A stretch of DNA of 64,000 bases, from NCBI GenBank assembly GCA_964434865.1, contig CAYSWV010000001.1, positions 62,001 to 126,000 of the forward strand, given 5' to 3'. The DNA comes from CAYSWV01 sp964434865. Its GTDB lineage: Bacteria; Cyanobacteriota; Cyanobacteriia; Thermostichales; Thermostichaceae. Below the pieces are notes generated by a model, which was not told where the DNA came from, made no database searches, and saw only the letters and a program-made list of their open reading frames with translations. Shown here in pieces: positions 1-9,211 of the stretch (its first letter is position 1; every line of letters starts with the position of its first letter). Both the position numbers and the translations under genes were made by a program.

Positions 1-337
1 TTCGGGCTAACACTTGATCGCCATTCCAGGCACCGTTCAAATTAGTGCCATGGATGTAGATATCTTCGACGCCGGGTTCGTCCCGAATTGCAAAACAGAA
101 GCCTTTGCTTGAACAGCGTAACCGACCCACGACTAACGTATCACTCCGTTGGCGCTTATAGGTGGGCGGCTCACCGTGCTCTTCAAGAAAACCCACTCGT
201 ACAAGAGCTTTAAGTGCAATATCCAATTCGACTTGCTGGTGGGGTTTGGTAATACCAAGCATGTTCTGGAGCGCTAGCAAATCAATCGGGGAATGGTTAA
301 GTAGCTGCTCAAACAGTTGAGAAACTGAAAACTCCAT
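1..337 (-). CDS. rnr: Ribonuclease R, 5' part only
   Basis: This is the first 112 codons of a 3'-5' exoribonuclease of the RNase II/R family, which degrades structured RNA in the cytoplasm. The gene runs off the left edge, so the catalytic RNB domain is not visible. What can be read is an N-terminal helical region (residues 1-65, wing-helix-like, beginning MEFSVSQLFEQLL) followed by a cold-shock-type OB segment (VGRLRCSSKGFCFAIRDE, then EDIYIHGTNL). That order is typical of cyanobacterial RNase R. The ATG at 337 is preceded by a weak purine stretch (GAGATCC). The family call rests on the N-terminal domains only; another RNB-family enzyme with the same front end is possible. Confidence 0.72.
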   Translation of the reverse strand, partial: MEFSVSQLFEQLLNHSPIDLLALQNMLGITKPHQQVELDIALKALVRVGFLEEHGEPPTYKRQRSDTLVVGRLRCSSKGFCFAIRDEPGVEDIYIHGTNLNGAWNGDQVLAR

Positions 338-661
338 AAGGATCTCAAACGACACAACCAATTACAGACATTTTCGACACTTTGACACAATTAACAGTCA
401 AGGGTAACAATCAAGGGACCGGACGCCAACTGATTTCAATCAGCCTGTCCTCGGTTGGATCATCTTTCAGGTTCGGATTACTGTTCAGATAGCTCCGTTC
501 AGTCTAACCTCAATTGAAAGACGCTGGCACAAGCAACCTCACGATAAGCACAGATCTCTGGCGAACACTAAGGCAACTCTGAAATAGTGACGCACTCAGC
601 CTCTCATCGTAACAAGAGGTGGTCCTATCTGGTACATTAATCTGGAATTGGATTGAGGCGT
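338..661. other. Non-coding gap between rnr and phoU
   Basis: These 324 bases lie upstream of the RNase R start and downstream of the phoU stop, both genes being on the minus strand. I see no convincing reading frame, RNA gene, strong hairpin or repeat here. It presumably carries the rnr promoter. Confidence 0.5.
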
Positions 662-1324
662 CTAGTGGCGTTTACCCGTAACAATGTAAGCGACACGTTG
701 CCCAATATTGGTGGTGTGATCAGCCAGGCGTTCTAAATAGCGTATAGCTAACAACATTAACAAAACTGGCTCTACCGGCCCTTGAACATTACTCTGCTGA
801 GCTAAAGTGTTGTAAAGGCTGGCATAGTCGTCGTCAACAGCGTCATCCTCCCGTTTGATCCGCAACCCCATATCAGCATCTAATTCTGTCAAAGCGGCCA
901 AACTATGGCTTAACATGACCTGACACCGTTGCATCATCACTTGGATTCGAGTTAATTCCGCTGGAGGAGGGTATTGCATCAACTTAACAGCAACATCGGA
1001 CAAGTCTTTGGCATAGTCCCCGATCCGCTCTAGATCTCGAATGAGTTGCATGAGAGTACTAATCAGACGGAGATCACGAGCCACTGGAGACCGAAGAGCA
1101 ATCACGCTGATACAGTCTTGTTCAATTTGCCGATAAAACTGATCGATTTGCTTATCTTGCAGAACCACTCGCTCAACAGCAGCTAGATTTTGCTCAAATA
1201 AGGCTTGGTAGGCCATAACTACGGATGACTCTGTCAAAGCTCCCATTCGTAGCACATCTTGTTGTAATCGCTTAATTTGAAGGTGCAGCTCTGCTTGCCT
1301 CATTACCACTGGCCTAGTGTCCAT
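662..1324 (-). CDS. phoU: Phosphate signalling protein PhoU
   Basis: A 220-residue all-helical protein of the PhoU family, which links the Pst phosphate transporter to the PhoR/PhoB-type (SphS/SphR in cyanobacteria) two-component system and dampens phosphate uptake when phosphate is plentiful. The usual two three-helix PhoU repeats are readable: residues about 15-105 (core IALRSPVARDLRLISTLMQL with RDLERIGDYAKD) and about 115-210 (ending RYLERLADHTTNIGQRVAYI). The E/D-R-I/L-x-D-x-A/T metal-site signature is present in both repeats. Full length for the family. No pst genes are adjacent, so it sits apart from its usual partners. An internal ATG at residue 8 is an alternative start; neither has a good ribosome binding site. 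Confidence 0.93.
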   Translation of the reverse strand: MDTRPVVMRQAELHLQIKRLQQDVLRMGALTESSVVMAYQALFEQNLAAVERVVLQDKQIDQFYRQIEQDCISVIALRSPVARDLRLISTLMQLIRDLERIGDYAKDLSDVAVKLMQYPPPAELTRIQVMMQRCQVMLSHSLAALTELDADMGLRIKREDDAVDDDYASLYNTLAQQSNVQGPVEPVLLMLLAIRYLERLADHTTNIGQRVAYIVTGKRH

Positions 1325-1496
1325 TAATGTCTTGAGCAGGTTAGTTGAATCAGATTTGCTTGATCGGGGATAGGTTGCAGTTCCTTGAAGATCCGCAGAC
1401 TCTACTCACTAGTATTGCTGAGTCCGATTGGTTCCCAAAACTAGAATTAGGTTAAAAGTACACCCCAATTTCTTAATGTAGGCTGCTTAGCTCAGT

Positions 1497-3368
1497 TTAG
1501 CTAGCACTATTAAAATTCACAACTGGCTCTGAGGTCTCGGGGTGAAAATAGCTGTAGATCTGCTGGGCTAACTTGGGGCCAATGCCGGAGACGTGCGCCA
1601 ACTCGTCAGGGGTTGCCGTTTGAATCCGAGCGATAGAGCGAAATTCTTCCATCAATAATTTTTGACGGTGGCGACCCAAACCAGGGATTTCATCTAAGAT
1701 CGAGGCGTGTTGCCGAACCGAGCGTTGTTGTCGATGGAATGAGAGAGCAAATCGGTGCGCTTCATCTCGTAAGCGTTGTAGCAGGAGCCGCCCCGGATCA
1801 TTCGCATCTAATTTGATCGGCACTGGATTGCCCGGCAGAAAGATTTCCTCTTCTCGTTTAGCCAACCCAATGATAGGCAAGTGATCTAATCCTAAATGGG
1901 CCATAACAGCACACACAGCCGAGAGTTGCCCTTTACCCCCATCTATCAGAATCAGATCAGGCTGATCCTCAGGTCCCATTTTGCTAAAGCGGCGGCGAGC
2001 AACTTCGGCATGACTGGCAAAATCATCGGAACGGCCAGCGTGGACATCAGGGTTACGAATTTTATAGCGACGATAATGCTGTTTAGCGGGCAATCCAGCT
2101 AGGAACACCACCTGACTAGCAACCGCATCGGCTCCCTGCACATGAGAGATATCGTACCCTTCCAAGCGATAGGGAGGTGTGGGCAACTCTAACACTTCAG
2201 CAAGCCGTTGTAAGGCTTCAGCATCTCGATCTGCTAACCGTTGAGTTCGGGTGAGTTCTAATTCGGCATTGCGTTCGACCATTTCGATTAATTCAGCTTT
2301 ATGCTGCCGCTGAGGGACCACCAGGGTGACCTTACGTCCTTTCTTTTGGCTCAGCCAGTCTTCTAGTAACTCAATCTCAGGTAACTCATATTGGAGTAAG
2401 ATTTCTGAGGGAATCTCTACGGCATCACAGTAGCGGTAATGTTGCTGTAGCACTTGCTGTAGGATTTGAGCGGGATCATCGCCTTGGTGATCGGCAACAA
2501 ACCCTAAGCGGCCTACTAACTTACCCGCTCGTACTTGAAAGAGTTGAATACAGGCCCGCACGTCATTGATAGCCAGAGCCAGGGCATCGCGGGAGGCTGT
2601 TGAGTTGGGTAGTGACACTTTTTGCGATTCATTCAGTTGTTGCAGACCCCGGATCTGGTCTCGAAAGCGGGCTGCAGCTTCGTAGTTTTCTTGGGTAGCA
2701 GCCTCAAGCATCTTATGTTGGATTTCTGAAATCAAAACCTCTGTTTGCCCCTGGAACACCATAGCCACCTGTGAAACTGTCTGACGATAAGTTTCAGGGG
2801 AGATCAACCCTTGGCAGACTCCAGGACACCGACCAATGTCGTAATTGAGACATGTTCGATCTTTATACAAGGGCTTCCAACGCTGGCGTAAGGGAAAGAT
2901 TCGCTTAACCAGCCCAAAGGTATAGCGTAGGAGTCCTACATCCGTATATGGCCCGTAGTATTTGTCTTGCTTGCGATCTAGGCGGCGTTGCCGAGTAATA
3001 AAAAGCTGGGGGTACTCATGAGACCAGGTAATACACAAGTAGGGGTATTTTTTATCATCTTTGAGTAAAACGTTGTAGGGGGGTTGATGCGTCTTGATGA
3101 GGTTATCTTCTAGGGCCAGGGCTTCAGCTTCAGTATCGGTAACAATAAACTCGATTTCACATACCTGCATAACCATCCGTTGGATCCGAAGCGTCAGATC
3201 ACTGGTGAAGCGAAAGTAAGATCGGACCCGTGAACGTAATTTTTTAGACTTACCTACATAGAGGATCTGATCAGTCTGATCTTTCATTAAGTAAACCCCA
3301 GGCTCTAACGGGATCTCTTTGAGCCGAGCTTCTAGGACATCTCGATCTTGAATAAGCGGCGTGATCAT
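1497..3368 (-). CDS. uvrC: Excinuclease ABC subunit C
   Basis: A 623-residue UvrC, the nuclease that makes both incisions around bulky DNA lesions after UvrA/UvrB recognition. Domains in order: GIY-YIG nuclease for the 3' incision (residues about 20-100, with PGVYLMKD and ILYVGKSKKLRSR), a cysteine-containing linker (CLNYDIGRCPGVC), the UVR motif that contacts UvrB (about 205-240), the RNase H-like 5'-incision domain (EGYDISHVQG and LILIDGGKGQL), and paired helix-hairpin-helix motifs at the C-terminus (IPGLGRHRQ, VSGIGPKLA). Length and order are normal. It stands alone, with about 170 bases to phoU and 470 to uppS. The ATG at 3368 lacks a clear ribosome binding site. Confidence 0.96.
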   Translation of the reverse strand: MITPLIQDRDVLEARLKEIPLEPGVYLMKDQTDQILYVGKSKKLRSRVRSYFRFTSDLTLRIQRMVMQVCEIEFIVTDTEAEALALEDNLIKTHQPPYNVLLKDDKKYPYLCITWSHEYPQLFITRQRRLDRKQDKYYGPYTDVGLLRYTFGLVKRIFPLRQRWKPLYKDRTCLNYDIGRCPGVCQGLISPETYRQTVSQVAMVFQGQTEVLISEIQHKMLEAATQENYEAAARFRDQIRGLQQLNESQKVSLPNSTASRDALALAINDVRACIQLFQVRAGKLVGRLGFVADHQGDDPAQILQQVLQQHYRYCDAVEIPSEILLQYELPEIELLEDWLSQKKGRKVTLVVPQRQHKAELIEMVERNAELELTRTQRLADRDAEALQRLAEVLELPTPPYRLEGYDISHVQGADAVASQVVFLAGLPAKQHYRRYKIRNPDVHAGRSDDFASHAEVARRRFSKMGPEDQPDLILIDGGKGQLSAVCAVMAHLGLDHLPIIGLAKREEEIFLPGNPVPIKLDANDPGRLLLQRLRDEAHRFALSFHRQQRSVRQHASILDEIPGLGRHRQKLLMEEFRSIARIQTATPDELAHVSGIGPKLAQQIYSYFHPETSEPVVNFNSAS

Positions 3369-3839
3369 ATTGGGTAAGTGCAGGGCTAGAAGTCATGTGG
3401 ATCTGATATCAAATTCTGGCATAGAGTTGTCAGATTAAGCGGTACCTACAACTTTCAAAACTGACCACATCACTACCCCCTGAGACTGGCAGAGTTACGG
3501 GTCTGGTGATACCGATCTTACCGTTACGCTTAGGTACTTTCAAAGGCCTGAATGATCCTAGAATTTTAATCAAATGAGTGAGGTAGGATCTGATCTATGG
3601 ACTTAGGTCTCAGGAGTATTGATTGATGGTGATTAGGGCTAAATGGACACTTGAGGCTTGCTATCGCATGATTCATGATTGAGTCTGGTGTTTTAGATCA
3701 GGAGCAGGTAGACCTCTGATCAATGGAGCTATTGTTGAAATGGCATCTGAAAGCATCATTAGTGATCAAGCTAGGGAATCCTGAAGCATCACTAGTGCTG
3801 AATCTGTTAGGTCGTTTCAATAACATCTTGAAGATCCCT
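3369..3839. other. Non-coding gap between uvrC and uppS with an imperfect direct repeat
   Basis: About 470 bases without a supported gene, upstream of uvrC and downstream of uppS. An imperfect direct repeat is visible at 3747-3764 (ctgaaagcatcattagtg) and 3781-3797 (ctgaagcatcactagtg), close to the 3' end of uppS. I do not recognise an RNA gene. The region should include the uvrC promoter. Confidence 0.45.
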
Positions 3840-4589
3840 TCAGAGCTGGCCAAATCGACGGTGCCGAGACTGGTAACTGAGTAAAGCAGCATGAAATTCA
3901 GCTCGGTCAAAGTCCGGCCAAAAGGTTGAGGTGAAGTACTGCTCAGTGTAAGCCATTTGCCACAGTAAGTAGTTGCTCAACCGCTGCTCACCACTGGTGC
4001 GAATCAATAGATCAGGATCGGTTAAGTCATGGGTATAGAGATGTTGAGCAAACAGATCTTCGGTAATCATCGTCGGATCAAGGGTTCCCGCTTGGGCTTG
4101 GAGAGCAATCTGGCGACAGGCATGCACAATTTCGGCGCGCCCCCCATAATTGGTTGCTACGGTAAAGTGGATAGCATCGTTTTGGCTGGTTTCTTGCATG
4201 GCCAGAGCTATCTCAGCCTGCAGGGATTGAGGGAGAGATCCCAGATCCCCAACAAAGCGGATGCGGACCCGTTCACGTTGCATTTCTGCCAATTCAGCTC
4301 TTAAGACACGCTCAAATAATAGAAGTAAAAATTCAACTTCTGCAGCTGGCCGCCCCCAATTTTCCGTCGAGAAAGCATACGCTGTTAAATGTGAAATTCC
4401 CCAATGTTTACAGCACCGTAATAAATCTTTTAAAACATCAACACCACGACGATGTCCCCAAATCCGGGGCTGACCTCGCTCTTGAGCCCACCGTCCATTA
4501 CCATCCATGATGACGGCGACATGGTGTGGCAGTAAATGAGGATCTAGATCAGAGGGTAGATTAATTAAGGAGGGTAGATGTGCTGTCAT
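3840..4589 (-). CDS. uppS: Isoprenyl transferase (undecaprenyl diphosphate synthase)
   Basis: A 249-residue cis-prenyltransferase that extends farnesyl diphosphate with isopentenyl diphosphate to give the long polyprenyl carrier used for peptidoglycan and surface glycans. The catalytic P-loop-like motif with its essential Asp is present (VAVIMDGNGRWAQERG, residues about 24-39), followed by the conserved HRRGVD, the Y-A-F-S-T-E-N-W/R motif (LTAYAFSTENWGRP) and the C-terminal DLLIRTSGEQRLSNYLLWQ signature. Full length. It is last in lysA-cdaA-uppS, and its ATG overlaps the cdaA stop by four bases (ATGA), pointing to translational coupling. Confidence 0.97.
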   Translation of the reverse strand: MTAHLPSLINLPSDLDPHLLPHHVAVIMDGNGRWAQERGQPRIWGHRRGVDVLKDLLRCCKHWGISHLTAYAFSTENWGRPAAEVEFLLLLFERVLRAELAEMQRERVRIRFVGDLGSLPQSLQAEIALAMQETSQNDAIHFTVATNYGGRAEIVHACRQIALQAQAGTLDPTMITEDLFAQHLYTHDLTDPDLLIRTSGEQRLSNYLLWQMAYTEQYFTSTFWPDFDRAEFHAALLSYQSRHRRFGQL

Positions 4590-5506
4590 TCTTTCGGCAG
4601 TGTTTTCTCTAATGGACTGGTTAATAAGCGGCGAGCTAATCCTAACATCCGTTCAGGCCGCAACTGCTGCAAGGCCGAGTCCGCAGGTGCAACTCGTTGA
4701 TGGCGTAGTCGCTGTGTCAGGAGATCTTTCAACTTACTACTGGTTAGTGGCCGTTCTAATCGTCCACCTTCTGCTAGAGAGATCGAGCCTGTCTCTTCAG
4801 AAACAACAATACAGAGACAATTAGTTTGCTCACTAATCCCCATAGCAGCGCGGTGTCGGGTCCCTAACTGGCGAGAGGCTACCCGTTCAGAAACAGGTAA
4901 GATCACCCCTGCAGCTTTAATACGACTATCGTAAGTAACAACCGCACCATCATGCAATAGGGTTGAAGTTTGAAAGATTGTTTGTAGGAGTTCTCGGGTC
5001 AGGCGAGCATTTAGAAGAACTCCTTTATCAGTAAAGATACGGGGATCAATGGCTTGCTCAGATTCAATGACAATCAAAGCTCCCGTTCGATTCTGCGAGA
5101 GTTCCCGAGTTGCCTGCACTAGTTCCTCTAAATAATCGTAACCAGTAGCTTCAGTATCATTAGGATCGGTGAGGGCTTGAGTTAATTCGTCATAGCGACC
5201 TAAGAGAATTCCTAAAATTCGGCCTCGCCCTAACTGTTCTAGTAAGCTGCGGAATTCAGGCTGAAAGAGGATGCCCATAGCAATAGCCGCTGCTAGCACC
5301 ACCTTCTCAATTAAAAAATGGATCAGGGTTAAGGGCTGAGTCAAAAGATACATCACGACCAACACCACAAATCCACGGACCAGAATGACAGCTCGACTCT
5401 TACGTGTCAGGTAGAGTGCCAAACCCATAAGCACCGCAGCACCTCCCCAGTCCAACAGCCGAACTAGAGTCATTTGTTCCAACCATATTTTTATCATCGC
5501 CAGCAT
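4586..5506 (-). CDS. cdaA: Diadenylate cyclase CdaA (c-di-AMP synthase)
   Basis: Membrane-bound diadenylate cyclase, making c-di-AMP from two ATP. Three hydrophobic segments fill roughly the first 85 residues (for example LDWGGAAVLMGLALYL), followed by a cytoplasmic DAC domain with the family signatures DGAVV, ILPVS and RHRAAMGISE. c-di-AMP is tied to potassium and osmotic balance and to cell-wall state, which fits its place between lysA and uppS. I start it at the ATG at 5506, which has GGGGGA a few bases upstream; an in-frame TTG at 5521 would add five residues. A basic tail after the DAC domain (about residues 250-306) is of unknown role. Confidence 0.93.
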   Translation of the reverse strand: MLAMIKIWLEQMTLVRLLDWGGAAVLMGLALYLTRKSRAVILVRGFVVLVVMYLLTQPLTLIHFLIEKVVLAAAIAMGILFQPEFRSLLEQLGRGRILGILLGRYDELTQALTDPNDTEATGYDYLEELVQATRELSQNRTGALIVIESEQAIDPRIFTDKGVLLNARLTRELLQTIFQTSTLLHDGAVVTYDSRIKAAGVILPVSERVASRQLGTRHRAAMGISEQTNCLCIVVSEETGSISLAEGGRLERPLTSSKLKDLLTQRLRHQRVAPADSALQQLRPERMLGLARRLLTSPLEKTLPKE

Positions 5507-5710
5507 AGGGCGATCCCCCAATATGGCGCAGGTAGGCTGAGATCAGACAGATGAGTGAGGAGAGGTGGGTGGAGGAGTTTGTGTCCAACCCATTATCCAA
5601 CGCTGCAATGGCTTCAAGTTGACCCAGTTTAATCAACTTTGGACAGCCTTTAGACTTGGGTATTTATTTACTTTACTAACGGTTGGACTCATTTACAGGG
5701 ATGGGAGAAC

Positions 5711-7093
5711 CTAAGGATGTTGGACGTTAAGGTGGAGGGGCATGACATCGTGACGTATCAAGTCGGCATAAGTTTCTCGCTGGATGATCAAGTGAGCAAC
5801 TCCATCCCGAACAATGACAGCCGCAGGGCGAGGGAAGCGATTATAATTGGAAGCCATACTGTAGTTGTAAGCCCCCGTTGTTAGAACTACCAGAATATCT
5901 CCAGTATCTAGATCGGGTAGCGATACATCTCGCAATAAGAGATCACCAGATTCACAATGTTTACCTGCCACAGTTACTGTTCGAGTAGGTGTAGCATGAG
6001 GGCGGTTGGCTACGACGGCTGTGTAAGCGGCTTGATAGGTAATGGGGCGGGGGTTATCCGACATCCCTCCATCCACCATGACATAGGTTCGCCCTTGCGG
6101 GAGATCATCGCTGGCAGGAATCTGCTTCGATCCACAAACCTGATAGGCTGTGACAGCAGCAGGTCCAACTAAAGAGCGTCCAGGTTCACACAGGAGCTTA
6201 GGCAAAGCTAACCCCTGAGCTTGAAAACTAGTTTGAACGCCCTGGCACACAGCTTGAACCCAGGTTGAAATGGGGGGGGGATCATCAGATTCCACATATC
6301 TAATCCCAAGGCCACCTCCAACATTCAATTCAGTCGGATTCAGATCGTACTGTTGGGCCAGCACCCACATTTGAGCTAAAACACCACCCAGATCCTGATG
6401 GCCCTGTACATCAAAGATTTGGGAGCCAACGTGGGCATGAAAGCCTACTAACTTCAATGGTGGATGAGATTGAAACCAGGCTAGACTCTCTCTCAACTGG
6501 GATTGACCAATGCCAAATTTACTATCAATCTGTCCTGTCCGAATATACTCATGGGTATGGACATCAATCCCAGGGTTAACTCGCAGCATAATCCGAGCCG
6601 AATCAGCTATTTCTGGAGCTAAGGTAGCCAGTAGTGATAACTCATGCAGCCCATCAGCTACAATCGTACACCCCGCCTTCAGAGCCATCCTAAGTTCCTC
6701 AGGACTCTTAGCATTTCCATGTAGATAAATCACGGAGGCCGGCGCACCAGCTTGGAGTGCGGTGTAAAGTTCTCCCCCGGAAGCCACATCAAGTCCCAGT
6801 TGCTCTTGCAGAGCCAGTGCACAGAGAGCTAGACAATTCCAAGCCTTCGTAGCATAAAGCACCAGTGAGGGTGCCGGGTAGGTCTCTAGCAAGGTATTTC
6901 GGTACTGACGGCAACTTTGACGAATCGTGTCTTCATCAACAATATAAAGGGGAGTGCCATAGTCAGCCGCTAACTGAACCACATCGCATCCTCCAATGAC
7001 CAAGTGTCCCTGCTCATTGAGTTGAGTTGAGAGAGGCGTTAACAGTTGATTAGGCGACGTCATCTGCGAAGTAGAGGGAAAGCTAAGAACCAT
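5711..7093 (-). CDS. lysA: Diaminopimelate decarboxylase
   Basis: A 460-residue PLP enzyme of fold III that decarboxylates meso-diaminopimelate to lysine. The PLP-lysine segment is seen as LVLYATKAWNC (residues about 78-88), followed by HGNAKSPEEL, the HAHVGSQI motif, the glycine-rich phosphate-binding GGGLGIRY, CEPGRSLVG, and the catalytic Cys region (AGKHCESGD) with the C-terminal GAYNYSMASNYN. Full length. It heads the lysA-cdaA-uppS gene set on the minus strand, about 200 bases upstream of cdaA; a gap of that size could hold a second promoter. The order lysA-diadenylate cyclase-uppS is a known conserved arrangement in cyanobacteria. Confidence 0.97.
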   Translation of the reverse strand: MVLSFPSTSQMTSPNQLLTPLSTQLNEQGHLVIGGCDVVQLAADYGTPLYIVDEDTIRQSCRQYRNTLLETYPAPSLVLYATKAWNCLALCALALQEQLGLDVASGGELYTALQAGAPASVIYLHGNAKSPEELRMALKAGCTIVADGLHELSLLATLAPEIADSARIMLRVNPGIDVHTHEYIRTGQIDSKFGIGQSQLRESLAWFQSHPPLKLVGFHAHVGSQIFDVQGHQDLGGVLAQMWVLAQQYDLNPTELNVGGGLGIRYVESDDPPPISTWVQAVCQGVQTSFQAQGLALPKLLCEPGRSLVGPAAVTAYQVCGSKQIPASDDLPQGRTYVMVDGGMSDNPRPITYQAAYTAVVANRPHATPTRTVTVAGKHCESGDLLLRDVSLPDLDTGDILVVLTTGAYNYSMASNYNRFPRPAAVIVRDGVAHLIIQRETYADLIRHDVMPLHLNVQHP

Positions 7094-7264
7094 AGGACTG
7101 ATGACAGAGTAAGCTAGTGTGGGCGATCAAACTCACTACAGTGTAAGGTTAAATGCTCTGACTTTCAGCTTTTTCCGAGGATTTTAGTGATCTGACAGGG
7201 ATGGATTTGACAGGGATCAACATCAAATCCCATACACTAGACAGATAACTTAGTAGGTTAACTT

Positions 7265-7591
7265 ATGGATCCTTCTGAAAACTCGACCCCTCTGACTTCA
7301 ATAACGATTCCACAACCCCGAGTGACTGATCTACTGACTCTAGTATTAGCTCTACAAGAGCAGGCTCAAGTCAGCTCTCAAGCTTGTGATAGTAAGCTCA
7401 CAGCTAAGCTGGATGATTTACAAGCAGCTTGTGCAGCACTACCCACCCTTGATCAAATGACTGATCAGGTCATAGCGATGAAGCAAGCTGTAGCCAAGTT
7501 ACACTCTATCCAGGAACGTCAAGCTCATTCAACTAATGACCCAACCCCCTGGTTACATCAAATCTTGCGGAATTCACGTTTAGATCAATGA
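7265..7591 (+). CDS. Hypothetical protein, 108 residues
   Basis: I do not recognise this protein. It is soluble and mostly helical in appearance, with a Thr/Pro-rich first 20 residues and a Gln/Ala/Leu-rich middle (LLTLVLALQEQAQ, LDDLQAACAALPTLDQMT, VIAMKQAVAKLHSIQERQ) that could form a short coiled coil. It contains two or three cysteines but no metal-binding pattern. It is divergent from lysA and convergent with the lipoprotein gene. Support for its being real is the clean open frame in a gap between genes and protein-like composition; the start ATG has only a weak upstream purine stretch. Confidence 0.5.
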   Translation: MDPSENSTPLTSITIPQPRVTDLLTLVLALQEQAQVSSQACDSKLTAKLDDLQAACAALPTLDQMTDQVIAMKQAVAKLHSIQERQAHSTNDPTPWLHQILRNSRLDQ

Positions 7592-7652
7592 CTCCCTAAT
7601 GAGATTCCTCAAGAGTTCTTCAAAAGATCCACTTTTTCTTCAAATCATGAGG

Positions 7653-8204
7653 CTATTGCGTTGGTTCAGTCACGGGTGGGCGCCGATCACGTTCAATAAT
7701 CGAAAGATTCCACTCACCTAAACCATTACTTTCAAACGCAATTACACTACCATCACCATTGATAGTTGGATGACGAACATCACCAGGAATGCGACTGGTT
7801 AAATCTTCTGCTACCTGAGTTTCACGATCGTAGAGAAAAACCTCAGACTTACCCAGCTCATTCGATAAGTAAACAATATAGCGTCCATCGCCACTAATAT
7901 CAGGTGAGGAGTTAGCCACTTGGTCAGAATTCAAATTGGGTAGATCAACCAATTGATTGGTTTGACGGTCATACAAATAGATAGCTTGAAACCCTCCCCT
8001 TGATGAAGAAAACACTAGGTAGCGACCATCCTCAGTCAACCCTGGTTCTTGATCAGGAAAGAAGCTATTGAGGCCTTCGTTAAAGCGGCTCGGATTTGGG
8101 GTTTGGTATCCAGCCGGAAGACAACCACTGAGCCATAATGCTCCAATCACTGCCACAGAGCCAATCACCGTTTGAATAGTTAAAGTGGGCATGACAGACC
8201 TCAT
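7653..8204 (-). CDS. TolB-like beta-propeller lipoprotein
   Basis: A predicted exported lipoprotein of about 183 residues. The N-terminus carries a signal segment (MPTLTIQTVIGSVAVIGAL) ending in the lipobox LSGC. After it come three or four PD40/WD40-like blades as in TolB: LTEDGRYLVFSSSRGG, ISGDGRYIVYLSNELG and INGDGSVIAFESNGLG, each followed by a sheet strand. This is only part of a propeller, so it may assemble with partners or be a small periplasmic binding module. I chose the ATG at 8204 because AGAAGG lies seven bases upstream; an in-frame start at 8228 has less support. Function unknown. No tol/pal genes are nearby. Confidence 0.75.
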   Translation of the reverse strand: MRSVMPTLTIQTVIGSVAVIGALWLSGCLPAGYQTPNPSRFNEGLNSFFPDQEPGLTEDGRYLVFSSSRGGFQAIYLYDRQTNQLVDLPNLNSDQVANSSPDISGDGRYIVYLSNELGKSEVFLYDRETQVAEDLTSRIPGDVRHPTINGDGSVIAFESNGLGEWNLSIIERDRRPPVTEPTQ

Positions 8205-8287
8205 CAGACACCTTCTATTATCACTCATCTGAGACCAGACGTCTGCTGTTCCTTAGGGTTCAAAGCCTTCATTTAAGGGGTGATCGT

Positions 8288-8497
8288 TAAGAGGTGATTA
8301 GGGTAAGAGGTGATTAGGGTAAGAGGTGATTAGGGATTGATCNNNNNNNNNNNNNNNNNNNNNNNNNNNNNNNNNNNNNNNNNNNNNNNNNNNNNNNNNN
8401 NNNNNNNNNNNNNNNNNNNNNNNNNNNNNNNNNNNNNNNNNNTAAGAGGTGATTAGGGTAAGAGGTGATTAGGGTAAGAGGTGATTAGGGATTGATC
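8288..8497. repeat. 16-bp tandem repeat interrupted by a 100-N scaffold gap
   Basis: Three perfect copies of taagaggtgattaggg end at 8335 and are followed by attgatc to 8342; then come 100 N (8343-8442); then the identical 55 bases again at 8443-8497. A degenerate further copy (taaggggtgatcgt) precedes the left block. The repeat touches the 3' end of the pentapeptide-repeat gene, whose stop codon lies in the last unit. The true copy number cannot be read from this assembly. Confidence 0.9.
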
Positions 8498-9084
8498 AAC
8501 TGGCGGAAAGACGCGATATGGCCAGAGCTTTGCATCAATCGAGATATCATGACCATCCCTGCTTTTACCGGATCAAAGCTCGTATCAAATTCAGTATGTT
8601 CATCGTAGTAGGCTTGGTTAAAATTGGAATCTTGGAGCTGTACCCCTCGAAGATTGGCTGAACGCAGATCAGATCCTTCTAGATTAGCCTTTAGCAAGTC
8701 AGCACCAGCCAAGTTGGCACAACTGAGATTGGCCTGAGATAAATTGGTGCCCCAGAAGCTGGCATGTTGTAAGTTAGCTCCCCACAAATTAGCTTTATGA
8801 AGATTAGCAGCCCACAAATTAGCTTGAGACAGATTAGACTCAGCCAAGAGTGTACCGATGAGTTCAGCACACCATAACTCAGCCTGGGTTAAGTTAACCC
8901 CCCACAGATCAGCCCAGCTTAATTTAGCATTACCAAGATGAATGCCTGGTAGTTGAGCCTCGCGTAGGTAAGCACCACGAATATCAATAGCATGAAAGTT
9001 CCGTTCACCACAGATGTATCGAGCCAAAATCTCAGTGGCTTGCTCTTGAGGCTCTGCTTCACTTAGCTGCGGAGCATAAAACAT
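8485..9084 (-). CDS. Pentapeptide-repeat protein
   Basis: A 199-residue protein with a continuous run of A(D/N)LxX pentapeptides from about residue 38 to 160 (for example LSQANLWAANLHKANLWGAN), predicting a right-handed quadrilateral beta-helix about 24 repeats long. A 35-residue N-terminal cap and a 40-residue C-terminal tail (ending FRQLINP) flank it. There is no signal peptide. Trp is unusually frequent at repeat positions (NLWGAN, DLWGVN). The ATG has a good ribosome binding site (GAGGAA, six bases upstream). The stop codon lies inside the adjoining 16-bp tandem repeat. The biochemical role of most such cyanobacterial proteins is unknown. Confidence 0.9.
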   Translation of the reverse strand: MFYAPQLSEAEPQEQATEILARYICGERNFHAIDIRGAYLREAQLPGIHLGNAKLSWADLWGVNLTQAELWCAELIGTLLAESNLSQANLWAANLHKANLWGANLQHASFWGTNLSQANLSCANLAGADLLKANLEGSDLRSANLRGVQLQDSNFNQAYYDEHTEFDTSFDPVKAGMVMISRLMQSSGHIASFRQLINP

Positions 9085-9211
9085 GGTATTCCTCGCAAAC
9101 TGATCAAGGGTTAAGTCTTCACTGACTCTACAGAATCTCGATAAAAAGGTTCTAGCTTAGAACTTTAGCTCAATTGACAACTTTGTGTTGCGGCTGAAGT
9201 CAACGATTGGA

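Noticed and set aside
8343..8442. N run as a sign of a broken or missing gene
   Set aside because: The flanks are the same 55 bases, and the pentapeptide gene's stop codon lies to the right of the gap, so the gene itself is complete.
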